The notes under the pieces: generated by a model
Told to the model about the DNA's origin: nothing
What the model saw: the letters and a program-made list of their open reading frames with translations, nothing else
Database searches by the model: none
Source: Panorpa germanica
Lineage: Eukaryota; Arthropoda; Insecta; Mecoptera; Panorpidae
Direction of reading: 5' to 3'
Assembly (NCBI GenBank): GCA_963678705.1
Contig: OY783214.1
Coordinates: 13,826,001 to 13,890,000, forward strand
DNA length: 64,000 bases
In this document: positions 1 to 11,137 of the stretch, piece after piece
Position numbering within the stretch: the first letter of the stretch is position 1
How the letters are laid out: every line of letters starts with the position of its first letter
Position numbers and translations under genes: made by a program

Positions 1-243
1 ATTACTTTTTGAACAAATCTCGTACATTCGTTATATTAAGTGTAAGGTTGGTAGCACACATGTGATAATACTGCCTTTAGACAGTGTTTTTATTTAATTC
101 GGGTCATGAAAGAGGTACTCATATTCTGATAGGACTGTGTCTTTTGACAAAATGACAACGACAAGTCGCTGTCTCCTGGGCTAAAAATTATTATAATAAG
201 GTATGTTAAATTGCAGTCAACTTCTGGCCAATTTTCAGGTGTG

Positions 244-1477
244 CTATAAGGGAAGGTACGATTTATAAGATCGTTTTGGTAAATTGTAGTTAAAATTTGT
301 CCTCATCCGTTCTGTTGAAGTTGCCATGTAGCTTTCATCCACGTAACTAATTCCCACCATTTTCTTCTTCATAAATTTCTGATTATCTCTTACTATCTGA
401 ATTATTCTTCTACTAGACACGCCATTAAAAATTGGAACCAAGTGGGTTTTTTGATTACGTTGAAGATATTTTTGAATAAATTTGCTCTGACCCTGAACTA
501 TATTTCCTTTCTTCTGAAAATTCATGGCCATCTGTTGGACAACTTCACCATTTACATCATATTGCTTTTCTGCTTCTGCGCAATTCACATTATACCACCA
601 ATCACAAACCAGTAGCTTTTGGTTAAATATCGTACCGTTAGGACAAAGAAATCCATCAGAAAATCTTCTTCCTCGTTGACAATTGTAGAATACTTGACAC
701 TGGGTTGTAGGATCGGCGTAGTATCCAGGATATTTTTGATTACTGCATGAAAACATTGTGGGTGGGATCACCGAATAAATCGGGTAGTCCACACCCGGTT
801 TGCCAGAGATTTCTGTCATCAGATTTTCAATTTCTATTCTACTCATTGATCTTGATCTCATGTAGGCGTTGTTTTCAGCGATTCCAAAGGATGTCGCAAA
901 GATGCTGCTCAGAAGATAAATTGTTGGAAACTAAAAGTAAAATTGATGCTTCTGTTAGAGGATAATTGGGTCATGCGTTTTGAATTGGACTTGTGTGATA
1001 TTCATTTATATTTTTAGGTTAATAATGTCAAATAAAATTATAGTGTAAATGCAATGACATAAATGAAGTTGGCTTATCCTCTTCCCTTCCCAAACTGTCA
1101 TTTCTATTACACAGCAGAGTGTAAAAGAGATAGCATACTCAAACGTCAAACACTACCTGTAGTTGTTTTGAGCAACGTTTGCTTATTACACTACCCCATA
1201 TTCATTCGTAATATGACGTCAAGATATTAAGCGGTAAAATTATATATGGTACAATGACGTCAAAGAGCGTTTGAGCGGGAAAAAAATAAATCAAATTTTG
1301 AATTGCTATATTTTGTAATATTTTTATTAACGTTGAACATTCAAGAAAAAATGTAATCGATTCAATTCGCTGAGTTTTCATTTGTAAGCTATATATAAAG
1401 ATAAGTTAATTATAAATTACCATTACACAACATTGAATAGATGTACTTACTAGCTGCAAATCCATTGCGTAATCCAT
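244..1477 (-). CDS. Secreted one-domain chitin-binding protein (CPAP1 / peritrophin-A type), two exons
   Basis: Model: exon 1 1451-1477, exon 2 244-930, 237 residues. Exon 1 gives MDYAMDLQL and ends at a GTAAGT donor; exon 2 follows a TTTTAG acceptor in the same phase. The join restores an N-terminal signal peptide (hydrophobic FPTIYLLSSIFATSFG) that neither exon encodes alone, which is why I prefer this start to the internal ATG at 861. Residues 71-126 form one CBM14/peritrophin-A domain with six cysteines (C71, C87, C93, C105, C118, C126) and the aromatic run CDWWYNVNC typical of chitin binding. A GVDYPIY..IP..FSC lead-in precedes the domain, as in insect cuticular proteins analogous to peritrophins with one domain. 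The tail after residue 135 is basic and shows no recognised domain. It is probably secreted into cuticle or a similar chitinous matrix. Chitin binding is inferred from the family; the exact CPAP1 subgroup is not assigned. Confidence 0.85.
931..1450 (-). other. Intron of the CPAP1-type gene
   Basis: Intron bounded by GTAAGT (1450 side) and TTTTAG (931 side). It is AT-rich and contains two TGACGTCA-like words (near 1213 and 1255) plus fragments resembling the MITE debris seen elsewhere. I see no coding potential in it. Confidence 0.6.
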
Positions 1478-1639
1478 GTTATAGATGTGCGCTCGGCGTT
1501 CCAGTTATATTTGAAATCTTATTACAAATTTGCGCATCTTATATTTGTAAAATAATTTTTTTAGTGTCTTGCGTAAGTTATATCTTGTAAATATTTTGTA
1601 AAACAATTCATATCATATTAGACTGATTATCAATTGCTT

Positions 1640-2265
1640 GCTTGCTTGTGTCCTATGTCTTAATTTCTATAAAAGTGTACTATATATTGATAGAGAGGGT
1701 TACTAGATCCTCAAATGTCTAACTATTTTTTAATAACTCCTTATATTTCAGGAGATATTAACAATTAGAAAGTCATTTTTTCTCTTTAATTATTAAAGGG
1801 ATTCAACGTTGTCCACATTCCAACTGTCTGTGACATCACAACCGCTGCCAACCTTACAGCTCATAAATCTCTGCTATATGTATTTATATATCAAAATATC
1901 AAATATTATTTACAGCTATTTCAAGGAACACTCAAATTCCACTATTATGTCTGCCTTAGCATGGTTAAATAAAATAAAAACTTATTATTCTTTGACTTGA
2001 CTTGATTATTATGACTACCAACAGCTACAAAACATTATCACAGGACTGACCTACTCAACAAATAACTGACGTTAAAATGCATTCACGTCATAAAAATATG
2101 GCCGACCATTTCTAGCGCTAAAACTACAATTCAAACTTTTAATTGCTATATCTCCGTCAATATTTAGATATTTAATAAAATAGACACGCCAATACACATT
2201 TATTAACCTCAATTTCAATCAACAATTGAAAAATCAACCACTAAAAAATGAGGACACAAGCCCAT
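1640..2265 (+). mobile_element. MITE of the ATGGGCTTGTGTCC family, copy A
   Basis: The left end reads GCTTGTGTCCTATGTC and the right end GGACACAAGCCCAT, inverted relative to each other. The internal sequence (AAAAGTGTACTATATATTG, then AGCGCTAAAACTACAATTC, then AGACACGCCAATACAC) is shared with copies at 2607, 10713 and 47551. No open frame of note is present, so it is a non-autonomous element. A short ORF at 1809-2000 is internal repeat sequence. I could not define a target duplication. Confidence 0.75.
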
Positions 2266-2606
2266 TCGTAAATAGAAATATTGTACTATGACAATATATG
2301 GGGAATCTAATTATTATTAGTATTTAATATTTTTCATTTAAATGTGAAACAGACTATGTATATGAAAGTGATCCGAAATATTAGATCATTCGTCACGTGG
2401 AATTATGCAACGAGAAGACACGAGCGAAACGCATTAATTGAAGAATGACTGCATCAGAGATACTGCATTGAATGCACCGCGCGGTGAAATGCAGCCTGGA
2501 GGTATGTAAAGCAGTATACTCCCCAAAACAATAGCATGTGTCCTTTCAATAAATCTTTGCAGCGGAATAGTAGGTTAGTGAACAGAGTCTTCTAGGTTAA
2601 CGAGCA

Positions 2607-3293
2607 ATGGACTTGTGTCCATGTGGACTATGTCTTAATTTCTATAAAAGTGTACTATATATTGATAAAGTTGGTTACTAGAACCTCAAATGTTCAATTA
2701 TTTTTTAATAATTCCTTATATTTCAAGAGAGATTAACAATTAAAAAAGTTATTATATCTCTTTAATTATTAAAGGGATTCGACGTTGCACAATATTCCAA
2801 TTCCATGTGACATCACAACCGTTACTTGCTATTTCTTTTATGCGACAGAGCTTTACGCTATATAGAGATATATTCTTGACAGAACTCTGACAAGTTTACA
2901 GGTTACTAACGTTACAGCTCTTAAATCTCTGCTATGTATTTATATATCAAAATAACAATAAAATTTCAATATTATGTCTGCCGTAACAAAGTTAAATAAA
3001 ATTAAAGCTTATTATTCTTTGACTTGACTTGATTATTTCGACTACCAATAGCTACAAAATATTACCACAGCACTGACCTACTCAACAAATAACTGACGTT
3101 AAAATGCATTTCACATCATAAAAATATGGCCGACCATTTCTAGCGCTAAAACTACAATTCAAATTTTTAATTGCTATATCTCCATCAACATTTAGATATT
3201 TAATAAAATAGACACGCCAATACACATTTATTAACATTAATTTCAATCAACAATTGAAAAATCCACCACTAAAAAGTGAGGACACAAGCCCAT
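2607..3293 (+). mobile_element. MITE of the ATGGGCTTGTGTCC family, copy B
   Basis: Second copy in the same orientation, only about 340 bp from copy A. The left end is ATGGACTTGTGTCC and the right end GGACACAAGCCCAT, so both termini survive. It carries a segment of about 80 bp near 2830-2920 (GCGACAGAGCTTTACGC) that copy A lacks, showing that the two are not a recent tandem duplication. It is non-coding. Confidence 0.8.
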
Positions 3294-3771
3294 TAGGCTC
3301 ATCCACACTTAGTGAATATCTTGCTTAATATTCAGAATCGTGTTGAAAGATGATCGACGTATTGAAATCAAAAAACAAACGTAATTAACCAGGTAGTATG
3401 TTGTAACAAGTGCCATTAAAAATGGGAACATTTTGTGCTCATATAACCTACAAATAAAAAAAGATACATTCAATTCGTTCGTCGATATACAATTATTTTA
3501 CATAAAGTACATATATGTAATCAAGTATATAATTATGCTAAAGAAACAATTTATTCGGCCCGTATTGCAGATGAACCAATGTATTCCATAACTTAGAATA
3601 TATGTGCTAAACCTTTTTCGAAAAAGGTATAACATGTACCATAATAAACATAACCTTAAATACATTAGGCGAGAATATTATGTCTTTTAATCTAGCCGCA
3701 ACAAAGGTTTTGTGACTTCAGGCTTTGATATCCTATTACTTTTACCATTGTATTCATCTTTACTTTAATTT

Positions 3772-3868
3772 ATTCGCTGTTGTACAAATACTTCCTGTTT
3801 CTCTTTCTGCTGCTTGAGCACGTGCCAGGAGACTTGTAGTTCAAATGGGATCGGTTGGGTGCTCCCGG
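3772..3868 (-). other. Weak coding candidate: possible C-terminal exon
   Basis: On the minus strand a GC-richer block reads in one frame as TQPIPFELQVSWHVLKQQKE followed by a short basic/Gln tail and a stop at about 3772. A pyrimidine-rich tract ending in GGGAG precedes it, which could be an acceptor. A competing frame is also open. I recognise no family. It may be an exon or a relic of a mobile element. Confidence 0.2.
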
Positions 3869-4645
3869 AGGGAACGAATCATGAAAAAGGAGCAGCAATG
3901 AATGCATTAACATAATGTTTAAATTGTTAGAGCAGAACAGATTATAATAAAATAGTATTATCACTATATTAACACTCGTATTATTAGTAATAAACCATTC
4001 TTACTACATATTAATATTGATCTATAGAAATTCCAACGTACATAATATATCTTATTGAAAACCCCTTGCATTTTAATACAGAGCAACAACTTTTACAATT
4101 TATTATGCAACATACAATACGCACTGAAAAATAACCGTTAGTGCAGTACACAAAAATTTATTTAAAAGCTTACAGATTGTAAATGGATTTATGTAATAAG
4201 ATCTAACTATGTTCTGCCTTAGACTGTAGATTATAAGGATGAACAGTTGTTGTCTGTATAAGGAGTCATCGCCCATTGTTTTTAAAATTAGTGACCGTAT
4301 TTCCGGAGAGTTAAAGGCGTTACTAAATCAACCATATGTAGAAAATTCTACTTCTATAAAAATACTGTTATGTATTTATAAATAAATAAGAGACGCCCTA
4401 AACACAGAATATGGATGTTACTTACATTCAGTAAGATTGTATAATCCTTAAAAGGGTCTTCTTAAGACGTTTTATGATTATGATAATGGACAAAAAGGTA
4501 GACTTATTTTGTAAAAGGGCATGAAACGTATAGTTAGATACACATGATTGTGTTTAGCGAGAAGTTAAAATTTTACCAAAAATCGAAATTATAATATACA
4601 ATAAAAAATATAAAAATTAATTTAAAAAAATATGTTTTGGCGCTT

Positions 4646-4734
4646 CTAGTAGGATTGGGAATCACCATTTTTCGTTTCCGTTCGTCGTCCACTGACATGA
4701 GTGCGATATGCTTCCTTGGCGTCTCTGATGGCCC
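4646..4734 (-). other. Weak coding candidate: possible terminal exon (29 codons)
   Basis: The minus strand reads AIRDAKEAYRTHVSGRRTE and ends TKNGDSQSY-stop, with RNY-like, GC-richer codons, after a possible AACAAG acceptor at 4735. No polypyrimidine tract worth the name precedes it and no upstream exon was found. I recognise no family. It could be the last exon of an unseen minus-strand gene or chance. Confidence 0.25.
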
Positions 4735-4937
4735 CTTGTTACGCTTTCATAGAATAAATATAATCAAAACATTACATGCATGGATTTTATTAGAACCTTC
4801 TTATCTGTCAGTTCCATTTTGTCTTTAATTGTTCACATATGTTGTTTAGCAGAGTTCTTTAAAAGGTGGTTAGTTTAAAATTGAAATTAAAAAATAACAG
4901 TACATTAATAAATACATATTAATTTACCGTAGGGAAC

Positions 4938-4974
4938 ATGTTTAAAGGATTTTGCAGATCAAGAATATTTCCAA
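4938..4974 (+). other. Weak candidate first coding exon or micro-exon
   Basis: GGGAACATG starts a short frame (MFKGFCRSRIFP) that ends exactly at a consensus CAA|GTAAGT donor at 4975. Alternatively TTTTGCAG at 4949-4956 is an acceptor, making a 17-nt micro-exon. No downstream partner exon was identified. Confidence 0.2.
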
Positions 4975-6653
4975 GTAAGTGGGCATAAATAAAAGTTAGG
5001 TTATATATTGCACTATGTATGATGTTGCATGTATTAAAATATTTCTTTGTATTTTTGTAAATGTGTTGTCAATTCTTATAGTATTTTCTATAATATATGC
5101 GTAGTTATTTATCAATATATAATTCTTCACCTTCTATTATGCAATATTGTACCCTCAAGCATTTTAACATGCCAGAACTATAGCTTGGCTTGCGTTATGT
5201 TTACAGTAAATGCGCTGTATATACCTTACAAATCTGCATTTTAAAGAATTGTGTTTCAAAGTGTTTTAAAAAATCAAATTTGAGATTGTCTGTACACGGC
5301 AAACAGTGGTAGTTGTTACTGAGCAATTTTATAGAATTTAAATCTTGTAGCGTCTTATGTTCAAAAACATATTGTTCCTTGTATATCTTGAGTTTGCAAG
5401 AAAATTTCACAATATGGAATTCTGATTTTAGTGTTTACAAATACGTGTGAATCGGAATCTGATTTGGGGCCAATTTATGGGTGACATGGGGGAGGATGAG
5501 TCATTGGTTCTGCTGTTCAGATTTTAACTTATGACATTTATTCTTTAGCGTCTTTACTCAGCTCTAAAAGCATTCTTGAAAAGGATTCTTGCCCGTTTGA
5601 GGTAGTCTGTAATATGATGCTTGAACTATGCAATTTAGTATCTTTGTTCATATATTTACCAAGATTTATAGGTGCACGTTTGCCATTATTTTGAACACAA
5701 CGCCGCGTTGTATAGCACAAATTACTTACGTCCTGTAGACGAGTATACTACAGCGTTTATTACACATTATGAGAATATTTATAATGATTGTGTTGTAAGT
5801 TGTGGTCTCGAGTTGTTTTCGGTCCTTCATTCTTCATCCACAGTGAACCAGAGGTCGTGCTTTACGCAGTTTGCTGTTGTCCTTAATTCCATGGATTTCT
5901 TTATTGTTAGGTGGAGCACTGTCTGCACCAGAAAAAATTTATTATCCTGGGAAAATTTAATTTCGTACTTTTCGTATTTTATAGAAACAAATAAGTTAAT
6001 TTTGTCATTTAGGTTTTTTCTTTTTTATTCTATAATATAATTTTGAATATACTTTTATGAAAATATTGTTTAAAAGAAAATTTTATAAATTATATTTTAG
6101 TACTCGGGTTTTACTTAGGTTGGCGACCCCATTAAACGTAGCATCCATTAAATTCTTCGGTCTCAACGTTGGAACCTTAAAAATATCTATATATTTTATT
6201 TTCGGCTGTCTATGCTGAAATCTGGGACCCTCACTTCGTGATCCACATTTTTCACTAATGGAGTTGTGCCATTACTTGTTTTTCCTGCTTTTCATAACTT
6301 CCTTTCTCCAACCTTATCTTCTTTCTCCTCTTCCATATTATTTCAGTTTTTCTTTTTCGATTTATATGACGTTCTTCTCCTCCCATTTTTACAGACGTTC
6401 GAAATCACAGTATCTTCTGCTCCAAAAATTATCAATTATTATTTTTAGTAACGCAAAATGATTGTACCACATTGCATTGTCATCTGCAAATATTGTCAGT
6501 GATAAAATTTGAGCTCGATAATAGGGAAATAAGGAATCTAATAAGGAAATAGTTTAAAAATTAACGCCAACATTTTGATTCCAACTAAATATAAACTGTT
6601 CTTAGAGAATGTAACGAATTGTAGGAACATTGCCAACCGTAAAGGCTAATAGT

Positions 6654-7118
6654 CCAAGATCCCAGGACCACCAGACTTCACTTATTTTCTGATGAACAAA
6701 ATGTGTAAAAGATGTGTAAGGTATATATCACAGTCACTCTCATGCGCACGGATAATGCCCTCTAGTTTCTACTCATAGCGCAATTAAAATTGGGGCTAGG
6801 GGATGTTTGGCTCCTTGGATCGGTCTGTCCTCGTGTAAAACGTTTTAAAACAAAAATGAACTATAACAGACTATAAGTGAGTTTAAGTAATTTTTGTCAG
6901 CTTTAAAGCGTCTGCAATGTAATACAAGGTATTACAAGACAACTGTTTTAAAACATTTTATACACCTTATACACCCTTTATATATCTTGATTACCTGATA
7001 CCTGGAAAATGGCCGCCTGGTCAAGCTATCAGGTAGGCATATATACTAACACTACTCAGTCTTACACATTTTGTTCATCAGAAAATAAGTGATGTCTGGT
7101 GGCTCTAGGATCTTACTG
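6654..7118. mobile_element. MITE with about 53-bp terminal inverted repeats
   Basis: The left terminus (AAGATCCCAGGACCACCAGA at 6656) and the right terminus (reverse complement, ending at about 7113) pair over about 53 bp with a few mismatches, including the shared core TTACACATTTTGTTCATCAG. The total is about 465 bp with no coding frame, so it is non-autonomous. A target duplication is not clear. No second copy was found in this window. Confidence 0.75.
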
Positions 7119-7624
7119 TATAACAATTAATATACATAATAGCATAAACAATTGTTAGTAGAAGGGGCTCACCAAATTTTGTAGCCTCTGACCTTATCAT
7201 ATAGCTCAATTCGACCCTGTATCTTTGGACTGTCTAACCCTAACGCTAACGCTTAGCGTAAATACCACAAGTGCCAATTAGTCATTATTATATCTTCATG
7301 ACTCGAACGGTCACGACTTGCATCCAGGTTCAGGTCCTCCACGCAGGCTGATCCAGGCTCAGGTAGAACGTAGCCGTGGATCGTAGACGGGCAAAAACCG
7401 GCAAAAACCAATCACGGAATACATGCGAAGATCCCATGCAGTTCAAGTCCAATAAGGTTCAAAACGTTTAAAAATATTGTATGAAATAAATTCACATTGT
7501 GGCATAGTGTTGTTGTTCGGGTTTTCAAACTAACAACTTATTGTTACGTAGACATTTGTATAGCATCTGTACTACAAAACAGGGATTAGCAGACTTTTTA
7601 AAATAGGGTCACTTTACTTATACA

Positions 7625-7886
7625 CATCCCAGTAAACATTTTGGAGTCACTTTGACATCATATTGAAGATGCGTCATGGTTTTTTTGTCATGAATGAGTT
7701 CATTTATAATTCAGTTTCTCACATTATTTCATATAAAATGTCTACTTTATCGGCTACAAATGGCGAAATTACTCCACCTGTCGGAATACAAATGAAGATA
7801 AAGTTGATGCGAACTATAATTGAAGTGAAATAGTGATAGAAACGTCACTAAATAGGGCACTTTACCAAATTGTTACTGGGATGCAC
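7625..7886 (+). mobile_element. MITE of the CAGTAAACATTTTGG family, copy 1
   Basis: The ends are CATCCCAGTAAACATTTTGG and, inverted, ACCAAATTGTTACTGGGATG. The conserved interior includes CCACCTGTCGGAATACAAAT and GTTGATGCGAACTATAATTG, which recur at 16467 and 62171. It is about 260 bp and non-coding. This copy keeps both terminal repeats. Confidence 0.75.
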
Positions 7887-7920
7887 CAGGTCTATAATAA
7901 ATATACAAATAACACTCTAT

Positions 7921-8115
7921 ACCGTTCAAGCAAAGCAATGGCTTGACATTGTTTTCCAAATTATAAAAGTAACGTCACTGAAACCACAGTAGCCCGTAAA
8001 CTAATGGTCGAAATGTCTTGAAATTTTGGCATATATAGTTTAAAGGTTGGTACTATTTAAATATTATATGTATTTGTCATTAGTGGCGCCATCTATATGT
8101 CATCTTGCGAACTTA
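7921..8115 (+). repeat. Interspersed repeat G, copy 1
   Basis: This segment (ACCGTTCAAGCAAAGCAATG ... GTGGCGCCATCTATATGTCAT) recurs in reverse complement at 44870-45095 with moderate divergence. It contains GAAACCACAGTAGCCC and a TAAAGGTTGGTACTATTTA block. It is non-coding, and its element class is unknown. Confidence 0.6.
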
Positions 8116-10712
8116 TTGAGTGATGTGATATGTATTATATAATTTTCTATACCAGTGGCGTCCAAAGAGTGATGGAAGCCTAGAGTGCTGCTCTAAATAG
8201 GGTCTTTCACAATTATCTAATTAAACCGGTATCTTATTTTTAGATCTCGCCCAAAAGTAATTGTATATACGCATAATTGAACCCAGATTTTGGGTTCTAT
8301 GTTAGCTGTCTTGGGTGAGCCATGTATAGCAAGTCACTAATCCTTCAACGACCGACCAACTCTTTTATACAACGGATTGTAAAAAAGATACAATGGGGTA
8401 CACAACTTAAACGTCTGATACTACTTAAAGCTGTCTCGAGCAATGCACAAAGTTTTGATATTATAAAAGTAGTAAACAAGAATAAATAGAATAGATTACT
8501 TATTAAAATTAAGTGGTTAAACAGAAATTCAAATTTGAAATAACTATATCTCCGTCAACTGTTGAATATGATACATTTATTTCAATAAACAATTAAAAAA
8601 CTAATTCACCCCATTCACATTCATGAAATGGAATCTGTTACAAACTTACACTTGAGAAATCTGAGATGTTATAAGCATAATCTATTCGTTCAAATATGAT
8701 TTACAAGTTTGATATGCAGTTCCATATAATATCTTTTTGTCCAGTTCGCATAAAATCTTACATAAACGTGAAAAAGTTTGGGCATCTCACCTTCCCCTTT
8801 TTGTGTCTCATGGGAAAATATTTTGCTTTTATAAAATAATAAGCAAATAAATACCTTATATTCTTTATTTATAAGAGTAAGTATCTTCCTTTCACTCAAA
8901 GGCACGAAATAAAAAACAGAACGGGACGGGAAGAGTGAATACCACGTGGTAACCGTGAGTTGAACTCCCATCCCCTCTATTCCCCTCATCAGTACGTCAC
9001 GCAAGTCACGACCCGACCATTAAATCCACCTCCACGACGACCTCAATGATAAAACGTTGGAATCAACGTCAATATTTGATGGTTTTAATCGAATCTACTG
9101 TTATCCATATCTGAAGATCTTTCTTATATCGAAGTTGGTAGGAAATAAAGCTGATATACCTAATAAATTTGTTGTGTTGATAAACTTATCTGAACACATA
9201 TATGAGGCAGCGACACCACAAAAAAATGCCAATATAAGTGCCAAGTAATGTTTAAATTTTTTTTAAATTTTAGTGTTGTAGTAATTTTACCTCTATATAA
9301 GAGCAAAAAGAACACAGTTGACAGTAGTGTGAGCACAAAAAATACTACAATTAAACAATTAATAATAATTTCAATTTTGTAAAATAGATGGCAGCACTTG
9401 TACTTTTTATAAAATTTTATATTACCGTTCCACTCTAAAGTTATTTTATAGTAAAAGAAATGTTTTAATTTAATTTGAAAGGACATAGTTGATAGTACTG
9501 TAAGTACAAAAATATAACAATTAATAATAATTTTAATTTTGTATTATAGATAGCAGCACTTGTGTGCACAAATGGGCATGTTAAAACAAAAGCAAAGTTT
9601 TAACCAACTTTTTATAAAATTTTACATTACTTCTCAGTCTAAAGTTATTTTTAGTAAACTAAAAATTAAAAGATAAAGTAAACTGCACTAAAAATTTTTC
9701 AAGAAAGATAATTTTTCTGCTTTGTTAAAGAAAACGTTTTATTATATTTTATATTAATAAATGTATATTCTATAGCCGTGACAGTATCAAGAAAAAAAGT
9801 TAATATAAGGATGCTGTTCGTCGGATCACCGCATCTTTAACCGAAATGAATTGTACGGTATTCGAGCATAGTTCGTGGTTTGTATTAAATGCACTAGTAC
9901 AGGCAACAAACAACAGGTGATTTGTGCGGCTTTTCTTTATATGTATCACACAACAACTAAATTAAAACAAAACCCTGTAAATGCACACGCGGAACATATA
10001 AATCCTGACAAATGTTCTGACCTATAATCAAGATCAACTCAGGAATAGGACACTTGATCTGATCTACTAGTTTGGCTCATATTACCTAGAGCTTTTAACT
10101 AGAACAATTTCTGAAATCACTGACAAGTACGATAAATGGATCGACTATTTAATATTTAAATAAAAATATATTGATGCAATTATTTCTGTTTAAGTTTTGA
10201 TGCGGACGCCCATGCAAACATTTATTATGAAAATATTATTTTTGTGTGGGCGTTTCCAGTAAAAAGAAAATAATTTCAGCCGTCTGGTCTGGATCTGCAG
10301 CATATCGAGTCTGGTGAGTCTTCGTGATGGTGAGATCATTTTATTTATAGTTTATCTATATAATCAAATATTATGACCTTTAGACTTTCTGGAAATTAAA
10401 TATCAATAACATATAATTATAAATAACATTCACAAAGTCAGGTATAATACTCGTAGTAGATATATATCGAAACAAAATCTGTTTCATATATTTGTGTATA
10501 TTTTAATACGAAAATTGATTCTCTGTGAACAAGTATTGTTTACTTTCATAAATATAAAAACTACGCGTGCTATATTAATTTATAATTTACTTATTTTTAA
10601 TAAATAATATATTTTAACAGTAAAATGACGTCACACTTCGTTTGGGCTGGATTTATACAATCCGTAATTTTATATGTGACATAATCTCAGTGGTCTTTTG
10701 AACCACAACTGA
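8116..10712. other. Gene-free interval with internal duplication
   Basis: No gene was recognised. Two related segments (about 9300-9440 and 9485-9660) share GCAGCACTTGT, ACTTTTTATAAAATTTTA and CTAAAGTTATTTT, an old local tandem duplication. Fragments of the MITE interior (ATATCTCCGTCAACTGTTGA) occur at 8545-8565. Confidence 0.5.
10280..10313 (+). other. Candidate 34-nt micro-exon or UTR exon
   Basis: A good acceptor (AAAATAATTTCAG) and a good donor (CTG|GTGAGT) bracket 34 GC-rich bases in AT-rich surroundings. It may be a 5' UTR or small coding exon of a plus-strand gene, possibly the SIAH-like gene at 12766. Only the splice signals support it. Confidence 0.25.
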
Positions 10713-11137
10713 ATGGTCTTGTGTCCTATGTCTTAATTTCTATAAAAGTGTACTATATATTGATAAAGTGCATGGGACATCACAACCGCTGCCAACCTTA
10801 CAGCTCATAAATCTCTGCTATATGTATTTATATATCAAAATATCAATATTATTTACAGCTATTTCAAGGAACATTAAAATTTCAATATGATGTCTGCCTT
10901 AGCACGGTTAAATAAAATAAACACTTATTATTATTTGACTTGACTTCATTATTTGACTACCAACAGCTACAAAACATTACTACAGCACTGACCTACTCAA
11001 CAAATAATTGACGTTAAAATGCATTTCACGTCATACAAATATGGACGACCATTTCTAGTGCTAGAACTACAATTCAAATTTTTAATTACTATATCTCCGT
11101 CAACATTTAGATATTTAATAAAATAGACACGCCAATT
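10713..11137 (+). mobile_element. MITE of the ATGGGCTTGTGTCC family, copy C (right-truncated)
   Basis: It starts with ATGGTCTTGTGTCCTATGTC and follows copy A closely, with an internal deletion after TATTGATAAAG. It loses homology after AGACACGCCAAT, so the right terminal repeat is missing. Confidence 0.75.

Larger units (their letters stand above)
3294..6653. other. Gene-poor AT-rich stretch with weak exon candidates
   Basis: No gene could be established. GC-richer islands at 3770-3890, 4646-4734 and about 5520-5900 stand out from the AT-rich background, and the first two are listed separately as weak minus-strand coding candidates. A GTAAGT donor lies on the minus strand at about 5728, but the frame upstream of it is broken by stops. 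Confidence 0.4.

Noticed and set aside
5672..6040. 122-codon plus-strand frame
   Set aside because: Composition matches AT-rich intergenic DNA in its second half and no domain is visible; a minus-strand donor within it has a stop-ridden exon upstream.
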